Source: Kosakonia oryziphila (GTDB lineage Bacteria; Pseudomonadota; Gammaproteobacteria; Enterobacterales; Enterobacteriaceae). Taken from it: 64,000 bases of DNA. Shown here one piece after another: positions 16,692 through 26,509 of the stretch. Below the pieces are notes generated by a model, which made no database searches, was not told the DNA's origin, and was given only the letters and a program-made list of their open reading frames with translations. A program made the position numbers and the translations under genes. The stretch is taken from the NCBI RefSeq assembly GCF_900094795.1, contig NZ_FMBC01000027.1, forward strand, positions 1 through 64,000, in the 5' to 3' direction. Each line of letters begins with the position of its first letter. Positions within the stretch are counted from its first letter, which is position 1.

Positions 16692-17592
16692 GGCAACGAT
16701 GAGGCGGCTGACTCAAGCCAGAACGCCTCACAACAGCTTAACCACGCCTGCGCACTGTGGGAAAGATAGACGCCTTCGCGCCAAATCATCCCAAGTTGCC
16801 AGCGTAAATCGCTCTGTAAAGGAAGCCAGCGCAGGGTTTGTTTATATCCAGCCGCTGGCAAATCGGTTCCGGCAGAATGGCTATGCCGACGCCTGCCTGC
16901 ACCATCGCAGCCAGAAAATCCCACTGCCCGCTCCGCACGGCGATGCACGGCTTCACGCCATGCTGATTAAACAACTGCATCAACTGGCGGCTGAGGGCAA
17001 AATCTTCGTTGTAGATAAGCAAAGGGTGCTCGCCTAACTCTTCCGGCGTGACCACTTCGTGTTTCAGCCAGTTGTCGGAGCGCGGCACCAGCACGCACAT
17101 TGGGTAACTGAACAGCGGCATTGTCGCTAAACCGCTGTCTTCTTCTACCGGCAGCGCGGTTATCGCCAGATCCAACTCGCTATTGCTTACCGCATGCTGC
17201 ACCGTCAGGCCGCCAAATTCGGCAATTTTCAGCTCGATGCCGGGATAACGCTGACGAAACAAGCTGATTGTCCCGGCCATCAGCATGCCGACCATAGGTG
17301 GAATGCCGAGGCGCAACAGACCTTTGTTCAGATTGTTGATATCGCCAAGCTCCGCTTCCAGTTGTTGGAACTCGGCGAGGATCGCCATGCCGCGTTCAAA
17401 CACCACGCGACCGGTATCGGTCAGCAGCAATTTACGGCCATCGCGAATCAACAATGTGCAGTTGAGTTCATCCTCAAGATTTTTCAGCATTTTGCTAATG
17501 GTCGGTTGGGTGACGAACAGGCGCTCCGCCGCGCGAGTGAAACTTTGCTGGCGTACCACTTCGACAAAATAGCGCAGCGTTCTGATGTCCAT
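16676..17592 (-). pseudogene. LysR-family regulator, frameshifted near the 3' end
   Basis: A LysR-type regulator of expected length about 304 residues. The helix-turn-helix (MDIRTLRYFVEVVRQQSFT, then LFVTQPTISKMLKNLE) and most of the effector domain are intact up to ILPEPICQRLD. At 16843-16847 an extra TA (TATA instead of TA) shifts the frame, giving 268 residues with the wrong tail ending at 16786. Skipping two bases restores KQTLRWLPLQSDLRW and a normal end ending AGKA at 16676. The full span is 917 bases, 3n+2, as expected for a 2-base insertion. The break could be a real mutation or a sequencing error; a shortened protein might still bind DNA. Its targets may include the adjacent dehydrogenase, but that is only positional. 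Confidence 0.8.
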
Positions 17593-17734
17593 AATGATTC
17601 CCTGGAGCTCTGTGTGCGATGAGTTTAATTCATTTCAGCAACGTAAGGGCGCTCTCTGTACTGGCCGTGCACTGAATTTAATCACGAGATGCAGGGAATG
17701 AATGGTTTCTGGCTCTGTTATGAAACTGCAAAAC

Positions 17735-17771
17735 AGAGGCCTTATTGCCAGCAACCAGCAATAAGGCCTCT
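17735..17771 (-). terminator. Terminator of the alcohol dehydrogenase gene
   Basis: A 14-bp perfect stem, AGAGGCCTTATTGC/GCAATAAGGCCTCT, with a 9-nt loop. On the minus strand it is followed by GTTTTG, placed 23 bp past the dehydrogenase stop. Confidence 0.82.
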
Positions 17772-17794
17772 TCGTGTCCTGCAATGGCGCTTAT

Positions 17795-18961
17795 TTATAG
17801 CGCTCCTTCACCTTCGTAAGCCTGACGATAAAGCTCAATGACCTGCTCTTTCGTCGCTTTTCTTGGGTTAGTTAACTGGCAAACATCTTTTTTGGCGTTT
17901 TCCGCCATAATGGCAAAGTCTTCAGGTTTTACTCCCAGACTTTTCAGATCGGCTGGAATGCCGACTTGTTTGCTCAGGCGACGAATGGCGGCAATAGCTT
18001 TCACTGCCGCTTCATCGGTCGACAGTCCGGCGACTTTTTCCCCCATCGCTTCGGCAATATCACGGAAGCGATTAAGGTTGCCAATAAGGTTAAAAGATTC
18101 AACATAAGGCAGGAGAATAGCATTACATACACCATGTGGAAGGTTATAGAATCCGCCCAGTTGATGCGCCATTGCATGTACATATCCCAAAGAAGCGTTG
18201 TTAAACGCAATCCCGGCGAGATATTGAGCATAGGCCATGTTGTCCCTTGCCGTCATATACTCACCGTTCGCTACTGCTTTGGGCAGGTATCGCGTAATCA
18301 TCTTAATGGCTTGTAATGCAGCGGCATCTGTTAACGGATTAGCCATTGTCGACACATAGGCTTCGATTGCGTGTGTCAGCGCATCCATGCCAGTTGCTGC
18401 GGTAAGGGATGGCGGCATTCCGACCATTAATACCGGGTCGTTGATGGAAATTTGAGGTGTTACGCGCCAGTCCACGATCGCCATTTTCACCTTGCGTTCT
18501 GTATCCGTAATAATACAGAAACGGGTAATTTCGGAGGCTGTCCCTGCGGTGGTGTTAATCGCCATCAACGGAATCATATCGTTGCTGGATTTATCTACCC
18601 CTTCGTAATCGCGAATATTTCCGCCGTTTGCCGCAACCAGCCCAATGCCTTTTGCACAGTCATGGGATGAACCACCACCGAGTGAAACAATCCCATTACA
18701 GCCATGCTCACGATAGCACTCGATGCCTGCTGCTACATTTTTATCTGTAGGGTTTGGTTCTGCGCCACCAAATATATGCACATCAATACCGGCTTCCTGG
18801 TAAATTTTCGCAACATTATCCGCCATGCCGTTTTTTGCCAGAAATGCGTCGGTAACAATAAGTATTTTTTTTACATTTAACGTTCTTGCCAAAGTACCAG
18901 CTTCCTGAACACTACCTTCACCAAATACGTTTCGTGTTGGCAGAAAATAATATGTCGACAT
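17795..18961 (-). CDS. Iron-containing alcohol dehydrogenase
   Basis: A 388-residue NAD(P)-dependent dehydrogenase of the Fe-ADH family (YiaY/DhaT/AdhB type), oxidising or reducing short-chain alcohols and aldehydes. The nucleotide-binding [11 protein letters not shown] lies near 97-107. Metal ligands are visible in [12 protein letters not shown] (Asp and His near 195-200), HAMAHQLGG (near 265) and LPHGVCNA (near 278). Length is normal. Start ATG at 18961 has GAGGATGAG before it. It forms a single-gene unit with its own terminator, followed by the LysR remnant. Which alcohol it uses cannot be told; YiaY and 1,3-propanediol dehydrogenase are about equally close by eye. Confidence 0.88.
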   Translation of the reverse strand: MSTYYFLPTRNVFGEGSVQEAGTLARTLNVKKILIVTDAFLAKNGMADNVAKIYQEAGIDVHIFGGAEPNPTDKNVAAGIECYREHGCNGIVSLGGGSSHDCAKGIGLVAANGGNIRDYEGVDKSSNDMIPLMAINTTAGTASEITRFCIITDTERKVKMAIVDWRVTPQISINDPVLMVGMPPSLTAATGMDALTHAIEAYVSTMANPLTDAAALQAIKMITRYLPKAVANGEYMTARDNMAYAQYLAGIAFNNASLGYVHAMAHQLGGFYNLPHGVCNAILLPYVESFNLIGNLNRFRDIAEAMGEKVAGLSTDEAAVKAIAAIRRLSKQVGIPADLKSLGVKPEDFAIMAENAKKDVCQLTNPRKATKEQVIELYRQAYEGEGAL

Positions 18962-19750
18962 TGCTCATCCTCTGTTCATAAATATAATTGTTAAATGCTT
19001 TTAAACTCCTGGCAAAGTATCAATAGCTCAGGATGACGATACTCAGGTGATGCGAATAAAAGCGCTGACTGACTGAATGTGTGGGGCAATGTTAAAGAAA
19101 AGCTGAGTGGGAACAGTGAACAACCTCACAAAAATAGTGGTTTTTAACAGAAATAATCAATTATATTTACAGGTTGACTTTCTAATTATCACTTTTGTTA
19201 TTAATTTGTTATGAGTGAAATGTGAAACATCGCCGTACAGCCTGTGGACGATGGTTCTTCACATGCATCTGGTGATGTCTTATGGCGTGGGAGAGATACA
19301 ATTCGCCACAGCTTTGTCACCGCCACTATCACTTCCTGTGCTTACGTTGCGGCTTGATGCAAAAGCGTGCGTCAGCGCTGTCGGCAGGGGAATGCTATGA
19401 TTGAGGTTATCCTCTCAACCATTTGCTCCAGTCTGTTGACGGTGGGCGAAAAGGTAGCCGATAGTGTGTAAGCCGGTCAATACGTATACGTTTTTTCTAT
19501 CACAAAGAGTGAAAGGTGCTGGTGTTGCACTATTTAACGTAAATGGAATTGATCGTAGCAGAATGACGTTTTACATATTACATGATGTTATGCATTGAAT
19601 GGGGTAAATCGATTCTGCTATTTTTCTGCGACAAAGGATTGTTAACTGTCAATGTCCGGATAGAGTTTGATCGTTTATGGGTCGGTGGTTGGAATAGTAA
19701 TTACGCGCTGAGGGTAAATTATAGTTTTTCTTGATCGTGGCGAGGGCATT
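18962..19750. other. 789-bp intergenic region, no supported gene
   Basis: Divergent promoters of the alcohol dehydrogenase and the GGDEF-EAL gene must lie here. Short open frames at 19215-19400 (61 codons) and at 19397-19471 (24 codons, MIEVILSTICSSLLTV...) show no family resemblance or good ribosome sites and are not called. The right half is AT-rich. Confidence 0.4.
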
Positions 19751-21802
19751 ATGAATAAAACTCACTGGGATGAAAGTGGCTTATTTCAGGCAATCCTCGA
19801 TAAATGTCCCGTCGGAATAGCGGTAATTAACTACGAAGGGCTTTATCTCACTGTTAATCCCGCTTATTGCGATATATATGGCTACACGAAAAATGAGATG
19901 TTGCATCACTCTTTCACAATGCTTTTTCCTTCTGCAGATAAACAGGCGGTTCTGGAGCGCCATTATCGATTTCTGGATGAAGGTGCACACCTTGGCGGAG
20001 AGTGGTCTGTTCTGCATCGTGATGGGTCACAGATGACGGTCTTTTCGGAATCCGTCACGTTTTATCCTGCCCATGGGCTACCGGCCAGGCTGGTCTATGT
20101 CCAGAATATTACTGAACGCAAAAAGGCGCAGGAGCAAATGAAAATTGCGGCAGCCGTCTTTGAGGCCAGCCAGGAAGCCATTGTTGTGACCAACAACGAA
20201 AATAATATCATTACTGTTAACCCGGCATTCACCACGCTGACTGGGTGGTCTTTAGAGGAGGTGAAAGGACTTAACCCCCGGGAATTTAAATCAGGCCGCC
20301 ATCCTGGTTTTTTTTATACGGAGATGTGGCAGTCATTAAATGACACGGGACAATGGATAGGGGATGTCTGGGATCGACATAAAGATGGTACCGAATTTCT
20401 CAAGGAGCTGAGAATTTCGGTGATTAAAGATCCTGATGGCAATGTGCTTAATTATGTCGGTATGTTTTCCGACATTACATTACGCAAAAAGCAGGAAGAG
20501 TTAATTTGGCAGCAAGCTAATTACGATGTTATCACCGGTTTACCCAACCGCCATTTGTTTCAAACTAAACTTGAACAGGCCGCCCGCCATGCCTCGCGTA
20601 CCCGTCATATTATGGCGTTGATGCTCATCGATCTTGATCAATTTAAATCGGTTAATGACAGCATGGGGCACCGCGCAGGGGATGAATTATTAGGTTGTGT
20701 GGCAATTCGTTTACTCGAATGCACCCATAATACTGAATGCGTCGCGCGACTTGGTGGCGATGAGTTCGCGATTATTATCCCGGATATTGAAGATCCGTCC
20801 GAATGTACGGATATTGCCCGCAATATTCTCAGGAAGCTGGAGACGCCCTTTACGATTAATGGTGAAACCATGTTTGTTTCCGCAAGCATTGGCATTTCTA
20901 TTTATCCTCGAGACACGGAAAATCTGGAAGATTTATTTAAGAATGCCGACCAGGCTATGTATGCTGTTAAAAATGCGGGCCGTAAGAATTTTCGCTTCTA
21001 CTCCCGCGCCCTTCATGATGCGATTCATACGCGTCTTCGGATGATAAGACATTTAAGAAAGGCACTTGAAGAGAACCAGTTCGTGCTCTATTACCAACCG
21101 ATTGTCTCGCTGAAGACGGGACATCTTACTCGAATGGAAGCACTGGTTCGTTGGCATCACCCGGTCCAGGGGCTTATTAGCCCGGATGCCTTTATCCCGC
21201 TGGCCGAAGATACCGGCCTTATTGTTCCTATCGGTAACTGGATAGCAAAAGAGGCCATTACACAACTGGCTTACTGGCGACAAAAATATAATCCTGAACT
21301 CAAAATGGCCATTAATTTGTCGCCGGTGCAGTTACGCAGCCAGGAATTTGAAGACATTCCCTGGATTCATGATCTGCAAAGCAAGGGACTCAATGGTGAG
21401 GCGGTCACTATTGAAATTACTGAAGGGCTGCTGCTTAATTCAGAAACTCGCGTCAATCATAATTTAAAGATGATACACCAGATCGGTATTCAGATTGCCA
21501 TAGATGATTTTGGCACAGGTTATTCATCACTGGCGTATCTGAGAAAATTTAATATTGATTTCCTCAAAATTGACCGTTCATTCGTCGAAGATTTAAAAGG
21601 CGTGGGTTTTGAACTCTGTACGGCCATCATTGCGATGGCCCATAGTCTGGGACTCGGTGTGATTGCCGAGGGGGTTGAAACCGAGGAGCAGGAAAAATTG
21701 TTGACTGAGCTGGAGTGCGACTATATGCAGGGGTATCTGTATTCGAAGCCACTGCCAGCCGATGAGATTGAGAAACTGCTGGTTTTACCTTATATACGAT
21801 AA
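19751..21802 (+). CDS. PAS-PAS-GGDEF-EAL cyclic-di-GMP protein
   Basis: A 683-residue cytoplasmic sensor. Two PAS domains (about 8-125, ending NITERKK, and 133-250, ending DITLRKK) are followed by a GGDEF domain (about 255-420, GGDEF intact at 335-339) and an EAL domain (about 430-680, EAL at 463-465, DDFGTGYSSL, EGVET). Both catalytic motifs are present, so it may make and/or degrade cyclic-di-GMP; in such hybrids GGDEF often only modulates the EAL part. The inhibitory RxxD position reads HNTE. The second PAS resembles those that bind flavin or haem, but the cofactor cannot be assigned. It stands alone. Confidence 0.9.
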   Translation: MNKTHWDESGLFQAILDKCPVGIAVINYEGLYLTVNPAYCDIYGYTKNEMLHHSFTMLFPSADKQAVLERHYRFLDEGAHLGGEWSVLHRDGSQMTVFSESVTFYPAHGLPARLVYVQNITERKKAQEQMKIAAAVFEASQEAIVVTNNENNIITVNPAFTTLTGWSLEEVKGLNPREFKSGRHPGFFYTEMWQSLNDTGQWIGDVWDRHKDGTEFLKELRISVIKDPDGNVLNYVGMFSDITLRKKQEELIWQQANYDVITGLPNRHLFQTKLEQAARHASRTRHIMALMLIDLDQFKSVNDSMGHRAGDELLGCVAIRLLECTHNTECVARLGGDEFAIIIPDIEDPSECTDIARNILRKLETPFTINGETMFVSASIGISIYPRDTENLEDLFKNADQAMYAVKNAGRKNFRFYSRALHDAIHTRLRMIRHLRKALEENQFVLYYQPIVSLKTGHLTRMEALVRWHHPVQGLISPDAFIPLAEDTGLIVPIGNWIAKEAITQLAYWRQKYNPELKMAINLSPVQLRSQEFEDIPWIHDLQSKGLNGEAVTIEITEGLLLNSETRVNHNLKMIHQIGIQIAIDDFGTGYSSLAYLRKFNIDFLKIDRSFVEDLKGVGFELCTAIIAMAHSLGLGVIAEGVETEEQEKLLTELECDYMQGYLYSKPLPADEIEKLLVLPYIR

Positions 21803-22377
21803 TCATTTTGTTTCATTAAAAGGGTCTGTATTAATCTGACTACCCTGCAATTCAGGATTGCCAAAGTAATTCTCCAGCGCTGAGAGCAGCAAAAACAGAA
21901 TTACGGAAGGGTTTCAAGGCACCATTCACAGGAGATACAGACAACGTGTTTCTGGTGCCTGGCTTATCGAAGAGAGCGTTCAGAATTCTGTGTCACGTTA
22001 AAAACTCTACAACGTCATCACGTTATTCAGACGTCCGTCAAAATAAATGGCTAACTGAGACAATGTCAAATTCCAGCTCTATCTGGCACTACCGGTAGAG
22101 ATTCAGCGATCTGGCGGCAGCGAGAAAGATCTCGGCCCGCTCCTGGCTGCTACTGGCGCTGTTTCCTCTGTGCAGCGCCATTGCCCTGACCATGATTTGT
22201 CGCCCGCTAAAAAGACCGCTTATCACGAAAAACTGAATGCCGGATGCTGGAAACGGATTCGAACCGTTTACTTAGGATATGTTTTCCGGCGTATGGCTCA
22301 CATCGGAATTTCCAGCCTTCAGGTATCACTCTTAGCAGACTGAGTGCGGCATACTGGCAGTTTTATGCGGAGGGAGA
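21803..22377. other. Intergenic patchwork with a possible membrane-protein relic
   Basis: No intact gene. An 8-bp inverted repeat (AGGCACCA 21917-21924, TGGTGCCT 21953-21960) is present. A plus-strand frame from about 22095 to 22236, interrupted upstream by an amber codon, reads ...SARSWLLLALFPLCSAIAL... and ends LKRPLITKN; it looks like the last helix of a membrane protein. I cannot assign it to a family. Confidence 0.35.
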
Positions 22378-22725
22378 CTATTTCTTCTTGTTAAGCATCG
22401 ACTTTAAATCGGCAAACGGATTATAGGTCGCTTCGCCAACATCTTTTTGTGCGTCTTCCCCTGCCACAACGGTGGTGCCGTACTGATCCGCTTCCGTGTA
22501 TTTTGAGTGTTCGTGGTCATGGCAATACAGACACAACAACTCCCAGTTACTGCCATCTTCCGGGTTATTGGTATGGTCATGATCGATATGGTGAACCGTT
22601 AATTCACGCAGGTTTGAATAAACAAACTCCCGTGAACAGCGTCCACACACCCAAGGGTAGATTTTTAGTGCTTTCTCGCGGTAGCCGCTTTCCAGCCGCG
22701 CGTAGTTTTTTGGAATCAAAGCCAT
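22378..22725 (-). CDS. yajD: HNH nuclease family protein YajD
   Basis: A 115-residue protein, nearly identical to E. coli YajD and of the same length. It has the HNH pattern: zinc Cys pair CGRCSREF near 27-34, LTVHHIDHDH near 42-51 with the catalytic His, and LCLYCHDHEH near 65-74. The biological role is not established. In E. coli yajD lies next to tsx, far from this region, so its position here points to a rearrangement or a second copy. It stands alone on the minus strand, between two stretches of gene relics. Confidence 0.92.
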   Translation of the reverse strand: MALIPKNYARLESGYREKALKIYPWVCGRCSREFVYSNLRELTVHHIDHDHTNNPEDGSNWELLCLYCHDHEHSKYTEADQYGTTVVAGEDAQKDVGEATYNPFADLKSMLNKKK

Positions 22726-22837
22726 TGCCGATGCCGCCTGTTACAAAGAGATAGTTTGATAATATCCCATAATAGAACAGAAAGAGACGGGGATATTTTC
22801 AGGATTGAAAACCTGAATGTTATCTTCTATTGTTGCA

Positions 22838-22865
22838 ATGCCGCTGGCGCCTTAGACAGCGGCAT
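22838..22865. terminator. Orphan hairpin terminator candidate
   Basis: ATGCCGCTG (22838-22846) pairs with CAGCGGCAT (22857-22865), followed by GCTTTGTTTG. No intact gene reaches it, so it may be left from a lost one. Confidence 0.5.
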
Positions 22866-22971
22866 GCTTTGTTTGCCGGGATAAGAGCAATTCCGGCGCT
22901 TTTTTGGCAGCATGTTTTTCCTGGACGATCACACTCTTCCGACTTATGCCTGTCCTTTTTATATCACTGTG

Positions 22972-23169
22972 TTACCATTCGTCCGGTAAATACCTTTCAA
23001 CCCATCCGAGGCTTTGATGCTGGAGAATGTCATCATCTGATAATCGGCTTACCAGGCTTTTCAGGCCGGGCTGGTTATCAATGCGCTGAAATCGAATGCG
23101 GACACCGCTGTGTGTTTGCTCGTTTTGCTCATGATGATGAAACAGGTTTTCCAGTATGAATTTATCCCG
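22972..23169 (-). pseudogene. Start-less open frame, unidentified protein relic
   Basis: On the minus strand 65 codons run open from 23169 to a TAA at 22972-22974, without ATG, GTG or TTG start. The translation looks protein-like: it contains LENLFHHHEQNEQ, RIDNQPGLKSLVSRLSDDD and ends LGWVERYLPDEW. I do not recognise the family. It is probably the C-terminal end of a broken gene, cut off where the topAI relic of the other strand begins. Confidence 0.4.
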
Positions 23170-23254
23170 TCAGAAACAACATCTCTTACACGTTCTCACC
23201 CACGATGGGCGTATTGTGCTCGTCCGCATTATCCCCGCGAAAGGAGTTAACTAA
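23156..23254 (+). pseudogene. topAI: Truncated topAI (yjhX) relic
   Basis: A 32-codon frame starting MNLSRQKQHLLHVLTHDGRI, which matches the N-terminus of YjhX/TopAI (UPF0386, a topoisomerase I inhibitor toxin of about 85 residues). After VLVR it diverges (IIPAKGVN) and stops. The stop TAA overlaps the yjhP start (TAATG), so the fragment could still be translated as a leader that couples into yjhP. In E. coli topAI, yjhQ and yjhP are neighbours on the KpLE2 element, which supports the assignment. The toxin function should be lost. Confidence 0.7.
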
Positions 23255-24000
23255 TGGATATACCGCGTATTTTTACTATCAGTGAAAGTGAACACCGCAT
23301 CCATAACCCATTTACTCCAGAAAAATATGCCACCCTTGGGCGCGTGTTACGTATGAAGCCGGGGACCAGAATCCTCGATCTCGGCAGTGGTTCGGGTGAG
23401 ATGCTTTGCACCTGGTCTCGCGATTACGGCATTACCGGTGTCGGCATTGACATGAGCCCGCTCTTCACTGCGCAGGCAAAATTGCGTGCCGAAGCGCTGG
23501 GTGTTGCGGCGTATGTGCATTTTATGCATAACGATGCGTCCGGTTATATTGCCGACGAAAAATGCGATGTAGCTGCCTGTGTCGGTGCAACCTGGATAGC
23601 GGGCGGCGTCGGCGGGACCATCGCACTGCTGGCTAAGAGCCTCAAACCCGGCGGGATCATGCTTATCGGTGAACCGTACTGGCGTCAGTTACCCGCAACG
23701 GATGAGGATGCTAAAGCGTGCGGCGCCAGCGCGTTAGCCGATTTTCTCACGCTCCCACAGCTCGTCGCCAGCTTCGGCGAACGCGGCTATGACGTGGTGG
23801 AAATGGTGCTGGCAGACCAGGAAGGTTGGGATCGGTATGAAGCGGCAAAATGGCTAACCCTGCGTCGCTGGCTGGCGGAAAACCCCGACGATGAATTTGC
23901 CGCCGAAGTGCGGGAAACGTTGACGGTAGCGCCTGAGCGCCACGTTACCTGGACGAGGGAATATCTGGGTTGGGGTGTTTTTGCGTTAATGGCGCGCTAA
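23254..24000 (+). CDS. yjhP: SAM-dependent methyltransferase YjhP
   Basis: A 248-residue class I methyltransferase, the same length as E. coli YjhP. The SAM-binding motif ILDLGSGSGEML lies near 39-50, followed by GVGIDMSP near 62-69, and a conserved GEPYWRQLP near 137-145. The substrate is unknown. Start ATG overlaps the stop of the topAI relic, preceded by AAAGGAG. In E. coli the gene sits beside the yjhQ-topAI antitoxin/toxin pair on a mobile element; here only the topAI N-terminus remains and yjhQ is missing. Confidence 0.9.
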   Translation: MDIPRIFTISESEHRIHNPFTPEKYATLGRVLRMKPGTRILDLGSGSGEMLCTWSRDYGITGVGIDMSPLFTAQAKLRAEALGVAAYVHFMHNDASGYIADEKCDVAACVGATWIAGGVGGTIALLAKSLKPGGIMLIGEPYWRQLPATDEDAKACGASALADFLTLPQLVASFGERGYDVVEMVLADQEGWDRYEAAKWLTLRRWLAENPDDEFAAEVRETLTVAPERHVTWTREYLGWGVFALMAR

Positions 24001-24152
24001 ACGAGACAACCGGTATCGCGGAAAAGCGATACCGGCGTCTGGTTGCTGTCGCAAAACGCCACCATGCGTGCATTTTCCCGCCACTCTCCACCGATGGCGG
24101 CAATATATAACCCGGCGCGCCCGCCCGTACCCACAAGAGCATATTTTTTCAT
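23997..24152 (-). pseudogene. Gfo/Idh/MocA oxidoreductase N-terminal relic
   Basis: A minus-strand frame of 51 codons starting MKKYALVGTGGRAGLYIAAI, the Rossmann N-terminus of the Gfo/Idh/MocA dehydrogenase family, then ENARMVAFCDSNQT. It ends abruptly at a TAG that overlaps the convergent yjhP stop. Intact members have 330-400 residues, so the rest has been lost. The terminal codons coincide with the hairpin at 24010-24035. Confidence 0.7.
24010..24035. terminator. Hairpin after yjhP
   Basis: CCGGTATCGC/GCGATACCGG, a 10-bp perfect stem with a GGAAAA loop. No T-tract on either strand. It lies 10 bp past the yjhP stop and within the oxidoreductase relic. Confidence 0.5.
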
Positions 24153-24274
24153 TGCATCCTCGCATTCCATTTATGAATCCATGTGTCGATAAAATAAAAA
24201 CATTATTTTATTTTTATAATGGCACTGTAGCGCGATAGCGAGAGAGGGATAGAGCAGAAAGGCGAAAATGTGAT

Positions 24275-24296
24275 CCCCGGTCATTACTGACCGGGG
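24275..24296 (-). terminator. Terminator of the acs-yjcH-actP operon
   Basis: CCCCGGTCA/TGACCGGGG with a 4-nt loop, 9 bp before the actP stop in window coordinates. On the minus strand it is followed by ATCACATTTTC. Confidence 0.65.
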
Positions 24297-24304
24297 CAGG
24301 GGGA

Positions 24305-26262
<1,958 letters not shown>

Positions 26263-26427
26263 CACAGAATTCTCCAGAGGTCTCCCCTTTGCCTTTCGCG
26301 CCGCAGGTTCGTTGGCAGCACGTACCCACCCAGTCACATAGTCACCTATGCTCCTGGGGAGGTGCGCGTTTGCCGCTTTCCTGCAACACGAAATCCATTG
26401 AGGAGTGTAGGGTGAGGTGATTGTTTC

Positions 26428-26445
26428 CTCTCCTTATAAGGAGAG
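26428..26445. repeat. 18-bp perfect palindrome upstream of yjcH
   Basis: CTCTCCTTATAAGGAGAG reads the same on both strands. In RNA it forms an 8-bp stem with a tiny loop. It lies in the acs-yjcH gap and may tune read-through or mRNA decay. Confidence 0.5.
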
Positions 26446-26465
26446 CGTTATGGTTTTGTTTGTAA

Positions 26466-26494
26466 GCCGGATAGAGGCTGACGCCTTATCCGGC
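26466..26494. repeat. REP-like element between acs and yjcH
   Basis: GCCGGATA (26466-26473) and TATCCGGC (26487-26494) form the stem of a repetitive extragenic palindrome, with GAGGCTGACGCCT between. It lies 16 bp after the acs stop. REP elements inside operons usually protect the upstream mRNA. Confidence 0.7.
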
Positions 26495-26509
26495 AGGGCG
26501 TTACGATGA

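Noticed and set aside
19215-19471. Short open frames upstream of the GGDEF-EAL gene
   Set aside because: No ribosome sites, no homology recognised, composition like non-coding DNA.
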